A stretch of DNA of 64,000 bases from Aeromonas schubertii. GTDB taxonomy: Bacteria; Pseudomonadota; Gammaproteobacteria; Enterobacterales; Aeromonadaceae. The DNA lies in NCBI RefSeq assembly GCF_000820105.1, contig NZ_CDDB01000001.1, forward strand, positions 1 through 64,000, written 5' to 3'. The notes under the pieces were generated by a model. It was not told the DNA's origin. It worked only from the letters and a program-made list of their open reading frames with translations, and did not search any database. Made by a program: the position numbers and the translations under genes. This document shows, in pieces, positions 8,631 to 17,005 of this stretch. Position 1 is the stretch's first letter. Each line of letters opens with the position of its first letter.

Positions 8631-8646
8631 TGGCCTGAATGTTGCT
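8631..8646 (+). promoter_or_regulatory. sigma-54 (-24/-12) promoter for the ygfK operon
   Basis: TGGCCTGAATGTTGCT has the invariant GG (8632-8633) and GC (8644-8645) at the exact spacing of sigma-54 promoters and a perfect TTGCT -12 element. Transcription would begin near 8657, giving a leader of about 60 bases before ygfK. The sigma-54 activator gene ygeV lies in the same block. Confidence 0.7.
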
Positions 8647-8717
8647 CTCCTGCTGCTAATAGACCTCCAGTGAGGGGGGTCTCTCTTAATTACGATGTCT
8701 GCAGCAAGGAGATCACC

Positions 8718-11700
8718 ATGGGCGATATTATGCGACCCGTTCCCTTCAAGAGCCTGCTTACCCGGATCTTCGAGGAGTATAAAAAGAGCCAGTCCATTTT
8801 CGGCATTCCCGCCAGCGAGTTCTATCGCAAGCAGGATGAGCGCAAGATCCAGGTCTTCGGGGAGAGTTGCGAGACGCCCATCGGCCCGGCGGCCGGCCCC
8901 CACACCCAGCTGGCCCAGAACATAGTGACCGCCTGGCTCACCGGTGGTCGCTTTATGGAGCTCAAGACGGTGCAGATCCTCGATCGCCTCGAGCTGGACA
9001 AGCCCTGCATCGACGCCGAGGACGAGTGCTTCAACACCGAGTGGTCCACCGAGTTCACCCTGCAAAAGGCCTTCGACGAGTACCTCAAGGCCTGGTTTGC
9101 CCTCCACCTGATGGAGGCCATCTTCGATCCCCGCCTCGGGGGTGAGGCCAAGTCCTTCATCTTCAACATGAGCGTCGGCTACAACCTCGATGGCATCAAA
9201 CAGCCCCCCATGCAGCAGTTCATCCACAACCTGATGGAGGCGGGCCAGCATCCCAAGTTTGCCGAGTACCGTCAGGCGCTTCATGAGCTGCTCGCCGATC
9301 AGGCCTTCCTCGACAGCATGGGGCTCGGGGTGCGCCGCGCCTCCCTCGAGCAGATGGTCGATGCCATCCCCTCGCGCCTGGTGCACGGGGTGACCCTCTC
9401 CACCATGCACGGCTGCCCGCCCAACGAGATAGAGGCCATCTGTCGTTACATGCTGGAAGAGAAGGGGCTCAACACCTTCGTCAAACTCAACCCCACCCTG
9501 CTGGGCTTCGAGCGGGTGCGCGCCATCCTCGATGGCTGTGGCTTTTCATATGTAGGGCTCAGTGAAGAGTCCTTCGATCACGATCTCAAGCTGGATCAGG
9601 CCAAGGCCATGCTTGCCCGGCTGATGGCGCTGGGCGAAGAGAAGGGGCTCACCTTTGGGGTCAAGCTCACCAACACGCTCGGGACTATCAACGGCAAGGG
9701 GCGTCTGCCCGGCAACGAGATGTACATGTCGGGGCGCGCCCTGTTCCCTCTCTCCATCAACGTGGCCGCCGTGCTGTCGCGTGCCTTCGACGGTCGCCTG
9801 CCCATCTCCTACTCGGGCGGAGCCAGCAAGTTCAACATCCGCGACATCTTCGAGACCGGCATCCGTCCCATCACCATGGCGACCGATCTGCTCAAACCCG
9901 GTGGCTACCTGCGCCAGCGCGAGTGCCTGGCCGAGCTCGACGCCTCCGACTGCTGGGGCATGACCCGGGTGGACGTGGAGAAACTCGAGGCCCTGGCGGC
10001 GCGCGCCCTCACCATGGAGTACACCCAGAAGGGGTGGAAGTCCGAGGATCGCATCGAGGTGGGCGCCAGCCTGCCCATGACCGACTGCTATGTGGCCCCC
10101 TGCGTCAGCGCCTGCGCCATCCATCAGGACATCCCCGAGTACATCCGCCTGATGGGAGAGGGGCGCCATGTGGAGGCACTCGAGCTCATCTACGAGCGCA
10201 ACGCCCTGCCCGCCATCACCGGTCATATCTGCGATCACCAGTGCCAGTACAACTGCACCCGTCTCGACTACGACAGCGCCCTCAACATCCGCGAGCTGAA
10301 AAAAGTGGCTCTGGAGCTCGGTTGGGAGGGGTACAAGGCGCGCTGGCACAAGCCGGCCGGCAGCGGTGACAAGCACCCGGTCGCCGTGATTGGCGCCGGC
10401 CCCGCCGGCCTCTCCGCCGGCTACTTCCTGGCCCGCGCCGGCCACCCGGTCACCCTGTTCGAGCGCGAGGCCGACGCCGGCGGCGTGGTCAAGCACATCA
10501 TCCCCGAGTTCCGTATCCCGGCCGAACTTATCGAACACGACATCGCATTCGTCGCCGCCCACGGGGTCAAGTTCGAGTTTGGCTGTGACCCCGAGCTCAC
10601 CGCCGACAAGCTGCACCAGATGGGTTTTAGCTACGTCTTCGTCGGCATCGGTGCCGACAAGAACGGTGGCCTGCGCCTGGAGGGCGACGGGGATCGCATC
10701 CACAAGTCGTTCAACTTCCTGCGCAGCTTCAACCAGGGCAAGCCCCTGCCGCTCGGTCGTCACGTCGGGGTGATCGGTGCCGGCAACACCGCCATGGATT
10801 GTGCCCGCGCCGCCCTCAAGGTACCCGGGGTGAGCCAGGTGACCGTCATCTATCGCCGCAGCGAGAAGGAGATGCCCGCCTATCGCGAGGAGTTCCTCGA
10901 GGCGCTGGAGGAGGGGGTCGCGTTTCGCTTCCTCACCAACCCGGAGCGTTTCGACAAGGATGGCAGCCTGACCGTGCGCACCATGGCCCTCGGCGAGCCC
11001 GATGCCAAGGGGCGCCGTCGCCCGGTGCCGACCGAGCAGACCGAGGTGCTGCACATCGATGCTCTGATCACCGCCATCGGCGAGCAGCCTGACCATGAGG
11101 TGCTGCGCCGCATCGGGGTGCCCCTTGGGGAAGATGGCTGGCCCGAGGTGGATGGGCGCACCGGCGAGACCCGTCGCCGCAACCTCTTCCTTATCGGTGA
11201 CGTGCAGCAGGGTCCCTCCTCCATCGTCGCCGCCATCGGCACCGCCCGCCGCGCCACCGATCTGGTGCTGGAGCGCGAGCACCTGGCCCGTCAGGCCCAT
11301 ACCCCGGATCTGGCCGTGGCCGATACCGGTGATATCTACCGCCGCAAGGGGAGTATCGCCGTCACCCTGGTGGACAAGGATGAGCGCAGCGCCTTCGTGG
11401 CCCAAGAGGCCCACCGCTGCCTCGAGTGCAACACCCTGTGCAGCAAGTGTGTGGACGTCTGCCCCAACCGCGCCAACGTGGCCATTCCGGTGCCGGGCTT
11501 CAAGGACAAGTTCCAGACCCTGCACCTGGACGCCTACTGCAACGAGTGCGGCAACTGCGCCCAGTTCTGCCCCTGGCAGGGTAAGCCCTATCAGGACAAG
11601 GTCACCATTTTCAGCCTGCCCCAGGACTTCGAGCAGAGCCATAACCCCGGTTTCTACATCGACGGGGCGGCCCTCTCGGTGCGCCAGCAGGGCGAGACCT

Positions 11701-11825
11701 ATCGCCTCGCCATCGACGAGGCGGGGGCCATCGACCGCATCCCCGCAGGCCTTGAGGAGATGTGCCGCATCATCACCCAGGTGCACCAGCATCATTCCTA
11801 TCTGCTGGGCAAGGTGGAGGAGTAA
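8718..11825 (+). CDS. ygfK: YgfK, multidomain Fe-S flavoprotein (putative selenate reductase subunit)
   Basis: 1035 residues from the ATG at 8718, which has an AAGGAG ribosome site; the longer open frame upstream has none. Order of parts: an N-terminal DHOD-like barrel region (to about residue 430), a GltD-like Cys cluster (CVSACAIH ... CDHQCQYNC), two Rossmann folds (VAVIGAGPAGLSAGYF and VGVIGAGNTAMDCARAA) and a C-terminal ferredoxin region (CLECNTLCSKCVDVCP, CNECGNCAQFCP). Length and order match E. coli YgfK (about 1032 residues). In E. coli it is linked to selenate reduction and to the YgfM/XdhD hydroxylase; electron transfer between NAD(P)H and those subunits is the likely role. The ssnA ATG follows after two bases. 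Confidence 0.93.
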   Translation: MGDIMRPVPFKSLLTRIFEEYKKSQSIFGIPASEFYRKQDERKIQVFGESCETPIGPAAGPHTQLAQNIVTAWLTGGRFMELKTVQILDRLELDKPCIDAEDECFNTEWSTEFTLQKAFDEYLKAWFALHLMEAIFDPRLGGEAKSFIFNMSVGYNLDGIKQPPMQQFIHNLMEAGQHPKFAEYRQALHELLADQAFLDSMGLGVRRASLEQMVDAIPSRLVHGVTLSTMHGCPPNEIEAICRYMLEEKGLNTFVKLNPTLLGFERVRAILDGCGFSYVGLSEESFDHDLKLDQAKAMLARLMALGEEKGLTFGVKLTNTLGTINGKGRLPGNEMYMSGRALFPLSINVAAVLSRAFDGRLPISYSGGASKFNIRDIFETGIRPITMATDLLKPGGYLRQRECLAELDASDCWGMTRVDVEKLEALAARALTMEYTQKGWKSEDRIEVGASLPMTDCYVAPCVSACAIHQDIPEYIRLMGEGRHVEALELIYERNALPAITGHICDHQCQYNCTRLDYDSALNIRELKKVALELGWEGYKARWHKPAGSGDKHPVAVIGAGPAGLSAGYFLARAGHPVTLFEREADAGGVVKHIIPEFRIPAELIEHDIAFVAAHGVKFEFGCDPELTADKLHQMGFSYVFVGIGADKNGGLRLEGDGDRIHKSFNFLRSFNQGKPLPLGRHVGVIGAGNTAMDCARAALKVPGVSQVTVIYRRSEKEMPAYREEFLEALEEGVAFRFLTNPERFDKDGSLTVRTMALGEPDAKGRRRPVPTEQTEVLHIDALITAIGEQPDHEVLRRIGVPLGEDGWPEVDGRTGETRRRNLFLIGDVQQGPSSIVAAIGTARRATDLVLEREHLARQAHTPDLAVADTGDIYRRKGSIAVTLVDKDERSAFVAQEAHRCLECNTLCSKCVDVCPNRANVAIPVPGFKDKFQTLHLDAYCNECGNCAQFCPWQGKPYQDKVTIFSLPQDFEQSHNPGFYIDGAALSVRQQGETYRLAIDEAGAIDRIPAGLEEMCRIITQVHQHHSYLLGKVEE

Positions 11826-11827
11826 TC

Positions 11828-13150
11828 ATGCTGATCCTAAAGAACGTCACCGCCGCCGAGTTGCACCCCTCCCGCATCCGGGAGGGGGTCGATATCGCCA
11901 TCGAGGGGGATCTCATCAAGGAGGTGGGCAATAACCTCTGCGCCCGCTACCCCGACGCCCCCTACCGTGAGATGGGCGGCAAGCTGGTGATGCCGGGCAT
12001 CGTCTGCGCCCACAACCACTTCTACTCGGGGCTGGCGCGGGGGATCATGGCCTCTATCCCCCCCTGCCCGGACTTTATCTCCACCCTGAAGAACCTCTGG
12101 TGGCGCCTCGACCGGGCGCTCGATGAGGAGTCCCTCTACTACAGCGGCCTCATCTGTTCGCTCGAGGCGATCAAGAGCGGCTGTAGCTCGGTGATCGACC
12201 ACCACGCCTCGCCCGCCTTTATCGGTGGCTCCCTGAACGTGCTGCGCCGTGGCTTTATGGAGGCGGGGCTGCGCGGCATGACCTGCTACGAGACCACGGA
12301 TCGCAACGGGGGGCTGGCCGAGCTGCGCGCCGGGGTGGAGGAGAACATCGCCTTCGCCCGCCAGCTCGATGCGGACCGCCAGAAGGGTGAGCCCCATCTG
12401 ATGGAGGCCCACATCGGTGCCCACGCCCCCTTCACCGTACCCGACGAAGGGCTCGCCATGCTGCGTGAGGCCAAACAGGCCACCGGGCGCGGCCTGCATA
12501 TCCATGTGGCCGAAGACAGCTATGACCTCTCCCACGGCCACCACCACTATGGCAAGGAGCTGATCGCCCGCCTCGACGGCTTCTCTCTCATCGACAGCAA
12601 GACGCTGGTGGCCCACGGTATTTACCTCTCGTCCGAGGATATCGCCCTGCTCAACGAGCGCGACGCCTTCCTGGTGCACAACCCCCGCTCCAACATGAAC
12701 AACCATGTGGGTTACAACCAGCGTCTGGCCGACTACCGCAACCTGGCGCTGGGGACCGACGGCATCGGCGCCGACATGTTCGAGGAGCTCAAGTTCGCCT
12801 TCTTCAAACACAGGGATGCCGGCGGCGCCCTGTGGCCCGACAGCTTCGCCCGCTTCCTCGCCAACGGCAACACCTTGCTCGAGCGTAACTTCGGGGCTCG
12901 CTTCGGTCGTCTCGAGGCCGGCTACAAGGCCGATCTCACCGTCTGTGACTATGGAGCGCCGACCCCGCTCGAGGGGGCCAACCTGCCCGGCCATCTGGCC
13001 TTTGGCCTGGGCGCGGGCAGTGTCACCGACGTCATGGTGGAGGGGCGCATGGTCTATCAGGACCGGGCCTTCCCCTTCGACACGGCACCGATTTACGAGC
13101 AGGCGCGCAAGGCCGCCCGCCGTCTCTGGGCCCGGATGGACCAATTGTGA
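11828..13150 (+). CDS. ssnA: SsnA, putative aminohydrolase / chlorohydrolase family
   Basis: 440 residues, starting two bases after the ygfK stop; E. coli SsnA has 442. Amidohydrolase-superfamily metal ligands are visible: MPGIVCAHNHFYSGL (HxH), LHIHVAEDSYD, LVAHGIYL and the late LGTDGIGADMFEE aspartate. Family members deaminate nucleobase-like rings; the exact substrate of SsnA is not settled. The neighbours (ygfK, ygfM, xdhD, xanQ, guaD) point to a purine or purine-breakdown intermediate. Cytoplasmic, no signal peptide. Confidence 0.93.
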   Translation: MLILKNVTAAELHPSRIREGVDIAIEGDLIKEVGNNLCARYPDAPYREMGGKLVMPGIVCAHNHFYSGLARGIMASIPPCPDFISTLKNLWWRLDRALDEESLYYSGLICSLEAIKSGCSSVIDHHASPAFIGGSLNVLRRGFMEAGLRGMTCYETTDRNGGLAELRAGVEENIAFARQLDADRQKGEPHLMEAHIGAHAPFTVPDEGLAMLREAKQATGRGLHIHVAEDSYDLSHGHHHYGKELIARLDGFSLIDSKTLVAHGIYLSSEDIALLNERDAFLVHNPRSNMNNHVGYNQRLADYRNLALGTDGIGADMFEELKFAFFKHRDAGGALWPDSFARFLANGNTLLERNFGARFGRLEAGYKADLTVCDYGAPTPLEGANLPGHLAFGLGAGSVTDVMVEGRMVYQDRAFPFDTAPIYEQARKAARRLWARMDQL

Positions 13151-13155
13151 CCGTC

Positions 13156-13174
13156 GGGCCCCGGCGCGGGGCCC
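13156..13174 (+). other. GC-rich intercistronic hairpin between ssnA and ygfM
   Basis: GGGCCCCG, a GCG loop and CGGGGCCC form an 8-bp perfect stem with no T-run. It lies in the 55-base gap inside the operon and may be an mRNA stability or processing element rather than a terminator. Confidence 0.5.
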
Positions 13175-13205
13175 ACGCCAACAGGACTCACGAAAAGGAC
13201 AGACC

Positions 13206-13985
13206 ATGATCGAACAACTCTTTCGGCCCGAGCAGATCGGGCAGGCCATCGAGCTCAAGGCCCGTTTCGGCAGCGAGGCGGTCTATATGGGGGGCGGCAG
13301 CAAGCTCAACGCCACCCCAACCCACACCCGTCGCACCATCGCCATCCTGCTCGACAGGCTGGGGCTCGATGGTATCGAGTGGCAGCAGGGGGCCCTGCGT
13401 CTGGGCGCCACCTGCACCTTGCAGGCTCTCCAGGATCACCCGGATACCCCGCCTGCACTGACCGAGGCGCTGGGCTTTGTCTACTCCCGCCACCTGCGAA
13501 ACCAGTCCACTCTGGGTGGGGAGCTTGCCAGCCTCACCCACGACTCTGTGCTCTATCCGGTGCTGCTGGTGCTCGAGGCGCGCCTGCTGCTGGAGGGGGG
13601 CGACACCCTGGGGATTGAGGCCTATCTGGCCGGCCGGCGCGATCAGTTGGTGCTGGCGGTGCTCTTGCCCGAGCCGACCCTCACCTGTGCCACCCGCCGC
13701 ATCCGCCGTAACGCCGATGGCCTCGGGGTGGTGACCGCCGCCGTGGCCCTGGACCAGGAGGGCAGGGCACGCATCGCCCTGGCCGAGGTGGAGCGCGCGC
13801 CGCGCCGCCTGCACGACGCCGAGCGTGGGACCCTGGCGCCCGAGGTGCTCGAGAAGATAGTGGCCGAGCTTATCCAGCCCGAGTGCGATCTGGCCGGCAG
13901 CCGCGATTACAAGCGATACATCACAGGGGTGGTGGTGGCCGATCTGCTGATCGACTGCCAGCAGAGCATGGGAGGTCAGGCATGA
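13206..13985 (+). CDS. ygfM: YgfM, FAD-binding subunit of a molybdenum hydroxylase
   Basis: 259 residues, the same length as E. coli YgfM. The ATG at 13206 follows an AAGGAC site. It belongs to the FAD-binding subunit family of xanthine-dehydrogenase-type enzymes: YMGGGSKLNAT near the start (FAD pyrophosphate loop), LGFVYSRHLRNQSTLGGEL, and a CO-dehydrogenase flavoprotein-like C-terminus (RDYKRYITGVVVADLL). It probably relays electrons from XdhD, whose own Fe-S cysteines are missing, to YgfK. The stop overlaps the xdhD start (ATGA), so the two are translationally coupled. Confidence 0.93.
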   Translation: MIEQLFRPEQIGQAIELKARFGSEAVYMGGGSKLNATPTHTRRTIAILLDRLGLDGIEWQQGALRLGATCTLQALQDHPDTPPALTEALGFVYSRHLRNQSTLGGELASLTHDSVLYPVLLVLEARLLLEGGDTLGIEAYLAGRRDQLVLAVLLPEPTLTCATRRIRRNADGLGVVTAAVALDQEGRARIALAEVERAPRRLHDAERGTLAPEVLEKIVAELIQPECDLAGSRDYKRYITGVVVADLLIDCQQSMGGQA

Positions 13986-16861
13986 TGGAACTTAACTTCA
14001 CCCTCAACGGCGCCCTGCGCACCGTGATGGCACCGGTGGGCAAGAATGCCCAGCAGATCCTCTTCGAGCAGTGCCGCATGCACTCGGTGCGCAACAGTGA
14101 CGACGGCTTCGGCTTCGCCGGCTCCGACGCCATCCTCTTTAACGGCCGCATCGTCAACGCCTCCCTGCTCATCGGCGGCCAGCTCGACGGCGCCGAGATC
14201 CGCACCGCCGAGTCCCTTGGCAGCTGGAACCAGCTCAGTCTGGTGCAGCAGGCCATGGTGGATGTGGGCGTGGTGCAGTCGGGCTATAACGACCCGGCCG
14301 CGGCCCTGATCCTGACCGATCTGCTGGCACGCCACCCCAAGCCCTGCCGCGAGCAAGTCGACGACGCCCTCTCCGGCCTGTTCCACCGCGACAGCGGTTA
14401 CCAGCAGTTCTATCAGGCGGTGGAGCTCGCCGCCGCCCGTATGGACGATCCGGACTACTTCAGCCCCATCGCCCCCGAGTTTCGCGATGATCTGCGCCAC
14501 ATCGGCAAGCAGTGTCCCAAGCTAGACTCGGCCAAGATGGTGCAGGCCAAGCCCTGCTACGTGGAGGACAGGGTCACCGAGGATGCCCTGGTCATCAAGA
14601 TGCTGCGCAGCCCCCATCCCCACGCCCTCATCACCCGGCTCGATGTAAGCCGCGCCGAAGCCCTGCCCGGGGTGGTGCACGTCATCACCCACCTGAACTG
14701 CCCCGAGGTCTACTACACCCCGGGTGGCCAGACCGCCCCCGAGCCCTCGCCGCTGGATCGCCGCATGTTCAGCCGCAAGGTGCGTCACGTGGGGGACAGG
14801 GTCGCCGCCGTGGTGGCCGAGAGTGAGGCTATCGCCCTGGCCGCCCTGGCCCTTATCGAGGTGGAGTATCAGCAGCTCCCCGCGGTGATGAACATCGATG
14901 AGGCGATGGCCCCCGGCGCCCCCGTGGTACACGACGAGCCCATCGTCTACATGGCCGGTGCCCCGGCGGATCTGGAGACGCAAAATGCCAACGCCGTGCG
15001 TCGCGGCGACGAGCATATGATCATCAACTTCCCCATTGGCGCCCGTCCCCACGAGAACCTGGCCGCCAGCGTGCACGGGGAGCTGGGGGATGTGGACCGC
15101 GCCTTTGCCGAGGCGGACCTGGTGCTCGAGCGTACCTATGAGTCGACCCAGGCCCAGCAGTGCCCGACCGAGCCCCATATCTGCTTTACCTACATGGACG
15201 GGGATCGCCTGGTGATCCACGCCTCCACCCAGGTGCCCTGGCACGTGCGTCGCCAGGTGGCGCGTATTGTCGGCATGAAGCAGCACCAGGTGCACGTCAT
15301 CAAGGAGCGGGTCGGCGGCGGCTTTGGCTCCAAGCAGGACATTTTGCTGGAAGAGGTGTGCGCCTGGGCCACCCGGGTCACCGGTCGTCCCGTCACCTTC
15401 CGCTACACCCGTGAAGAGGAGTTCATCAGCAACACCTCGCGCCACGTGGCCAAGGTGACCGTCAAGCTGGGGGCCAAAAAAGATGGCACCCTGACCGCGG
15501 TCGAGATGGATTTTCGTGCCAACACAGGCCCCTATGGCAACCACTGCCTGACGGTGCCAAGCAATGGCCCGGCCCTGTCGCTGCCCCTCTATCCGTGCGA
15601 TAACGTGCGCTTCAAGGTGCACACCTACTACAGCAACATCTGCCCGACTGGCGCCTATCAGGGCTACGGTGCGCCCAAGGGGAACTTCGCCCTCACCATG
15701 GCCCTGGCCGAACTGGCGGACGAGCTCGGCATCGATCAGCTCGACATGATCGAGCACAACCGGGTCCACGAAGGGGATACCCTCAAGGTGCTCGGCGCCA
15801 TCGGTGAGGGCAAGGCCCCCACCTCGGTGCCCACCGCTGCCAGCTGCGCCCTCGAGCCCATCCTGAAGCAGGGGCGCGAGCTCATTGGCTGGGACAGTCC
15901 CAAGGTCGCCGAGGGTGACTGGCGCATCGGCCGCGGGGTCGCCATCATCATGCAAAAATCGGGGATCCCCGATATCGATCAGGCCAACTGCATGGTGAAA
16001 CTGGAATCGGACGGCACCTTTATCGTCCACTCCGGCGGCGCTGACATCGGCACCGGCCTCGATACTGTGGTGGCCAAGCTCACCGCCGAGGTACTGAGCT
16101 GCCCGGTGAGCGACGTGCACGTCATCTCGGGTGACACCGACCACGCCCTGTTCGACAAGGGGGCCTATGCCTCCTCGGGCACCTGCTTCTCGGGCAACGC
16201 CGCCAAGATGGCCGCCGAGAACCTCAAGGATAAGATCCTCACCCACGGGGCCGCCATGCTGGGCGAGCCGCTGGATCAGGTGGAGCTGGTCTATCCGGGG
16301 TTGGTGCGCGGCCAGAGCGGGGAGGTGACCCTGGGGGATCTCGCCCACAAGGGGGAGAGCGGCACCGGCTTTGGCATTCTGGTGGGCACCGCCAGCTATA
16401 TCACCAGCCAGCTCGCCTTCCCCTACGGGGCCAACTTCGCCGAGGTGGCGGTCAACGTGCGCACCGGCGAGATCCGCGTCGACAAGTTCTATGCCCTGCT
16501 CGACTGCGGCACGCCCATCAACCCGGAGCTGGCCCTCGGCCAGATCTACGGGGCAACCTTGCGCGCCATCGGCCACACCCTGACCGAAGAGCTCTGTTAC
16601 GATCGCCACGGCATCCCGTTGACCCGGGATCTCAAGCGCTACGGGGCGCCCAAGATAGGGGACATACCGCGCGATTTTCGCGCCTTCCTGGTGCCGAGCG
16701 ATGACAAGGTCGGCCCCTATGGCGCCAAGTCTATCTCCGAGATCGGGGTCAACGGCGCCGCCCCCGCCATCGCCACCGCCATCCACGACGCCTGCGGGGT
16801 CTGGCTGCGCAAGTGGCACTTTACGCCGGAGCAGATCCTGCGTGAGCTGGGCCGGCTCTAG
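13982..16861 (+). CDS. xdhD: XdhD, selenium-type molybdenum hydroxylase (putative hypoxanthine oxidase)
   Basis: 959 residues (E. coli XdhD 956). The start ATG-ATG overlaps ygfM. Residues 1 to about 160 are a relic of the two [2Fe-2S] domains: the first reads RNSDDGFGFAGSDAILF and the second VVQSGYNDPAA, so the cluster cysteines are gone. The rest is the molybdopterin part with ERVGGGFGSKQD, TGAYQGYGAPKG, SGGADIGTGLDT and GAKSISEIGVNGAAPA. Family knowledge links it to purine hydroxylation with labile selenium at the Mo site. Without its own Fe-S centres it should hand electrons to YgfM/YgfK. Confidence 0.94.
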   Translation: MMELNFTLNGALRTVMAPVGKNAQQILFEQCRMHSVRNSDDGFGFAGSDAILFNGRIVNASLLIGGQLDGAEIRTAESLGSWNQLSLVQQAMVDVGVVQSGYNDPAAALILTDLLARHPKPCREQVDDALSGLFHRDSGYQQFYQAVELAAARMDDPDYFSPIAPEFRDDLRHIGKQCPKLDSAKMVQAKPCYVEDRVTEDALVIKMLRSPHPHALITRLDVSRAEALPGVVHVITHLNCPEVYYTPGGQTAPEPSPLDRRMFSRKVRHVGDRVAAVVAESEAIALAALALIEVEYQQLPAVMNIDEAMAPGAPVVHDEPIVYMAGAPADLETQNANAVRRGDEHMIINFPIGARPHENLAASVHGELGDVDRAFAEADLVLERTYESTQAQQCPTEPHICFTYMDGDRLVIHASTQVPWHVRRQVARIVGMKQHQVHVIKERVGGGFGSKQDILLEEVCAWATRVTGRPVTFRYTREEEFISNTSRHVAKVTVKLGAKKDGTLTAVEMDFRANTGPYGNHCLTVPSNGPALSLPLYPCDNVRFKVHTYYSNICPTGAYQGYGAPKGNFALTMALAELADELGIDQLDMIEHNRVHEGDTLKVLGAIGEGKAPTSVPTAASCALEPILKQGRELIGWDSPKVAEGDWRIGRGVAIIMQKSGIPDIDQANCMVKLESDGTFIVHSGGADIGTGLDTVVAKLTAEVLSCPVSDVHVISGDTDHALFDKGAYASSGTCFSGNAAKMAAENLKDKILTHGAAMLGEPLDQVELVYPGLVRGQSGEVTLGDLAHKGESGTGFGILVGTASYITSQLAFPYGANFAEVAVNVRTGEIRVDKFYALLDCGTPINPELALGQIYGATLRAIGHTLTEELCYDRHGIPLTRDLKRYGAPKIGDIPRDFRAFLVPSDDKVGPYGAKSISEIGVNGAAPAIATAIHDACGVWLRKWHFTPEQILRELGRL

Positions 16862-16875
16862 CCGGTAGCGGGTGC

Positions 16876-16987
16876 ACGGGGGGCATTCGCTCCCCGTCCC
16901 TGACCACGGCGGGCACCCGCCCGCCGTACCTGACAACGGGGCCAAGGCCCCCAAGATCGAATCCGGGGCCGGACGGACGGGCCCCGG
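16876..16987 (+). other. row of four hairpins between xdhD and xanQ
   Basis: Four consecutive GC-rich inverted repeats fill this 144-base gap: 16876-16897 (ACGGGG/CCCCGT), 16906-16927 (ACGGCGGG/CCCGCCGT), 16938-16951 (GGGGCC/GGCCCC) and 16963-16987 (CCGGGGCC/GGCCCCGG). None has a T-run, so they are not classical terminators. A role in 3'-end protection of the hydroxylase message, or in lowering downstream permease expression, is plausible. Confidence 0.55.
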
Positions 16988-17005
16988 CGGGAGAGGACAG
17001 ATATC

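Noticed and set aside
9546..11795. 749-codon antisense reading frame
   Set aside because: Lies fully opposite ygfK with low-complexity composition.
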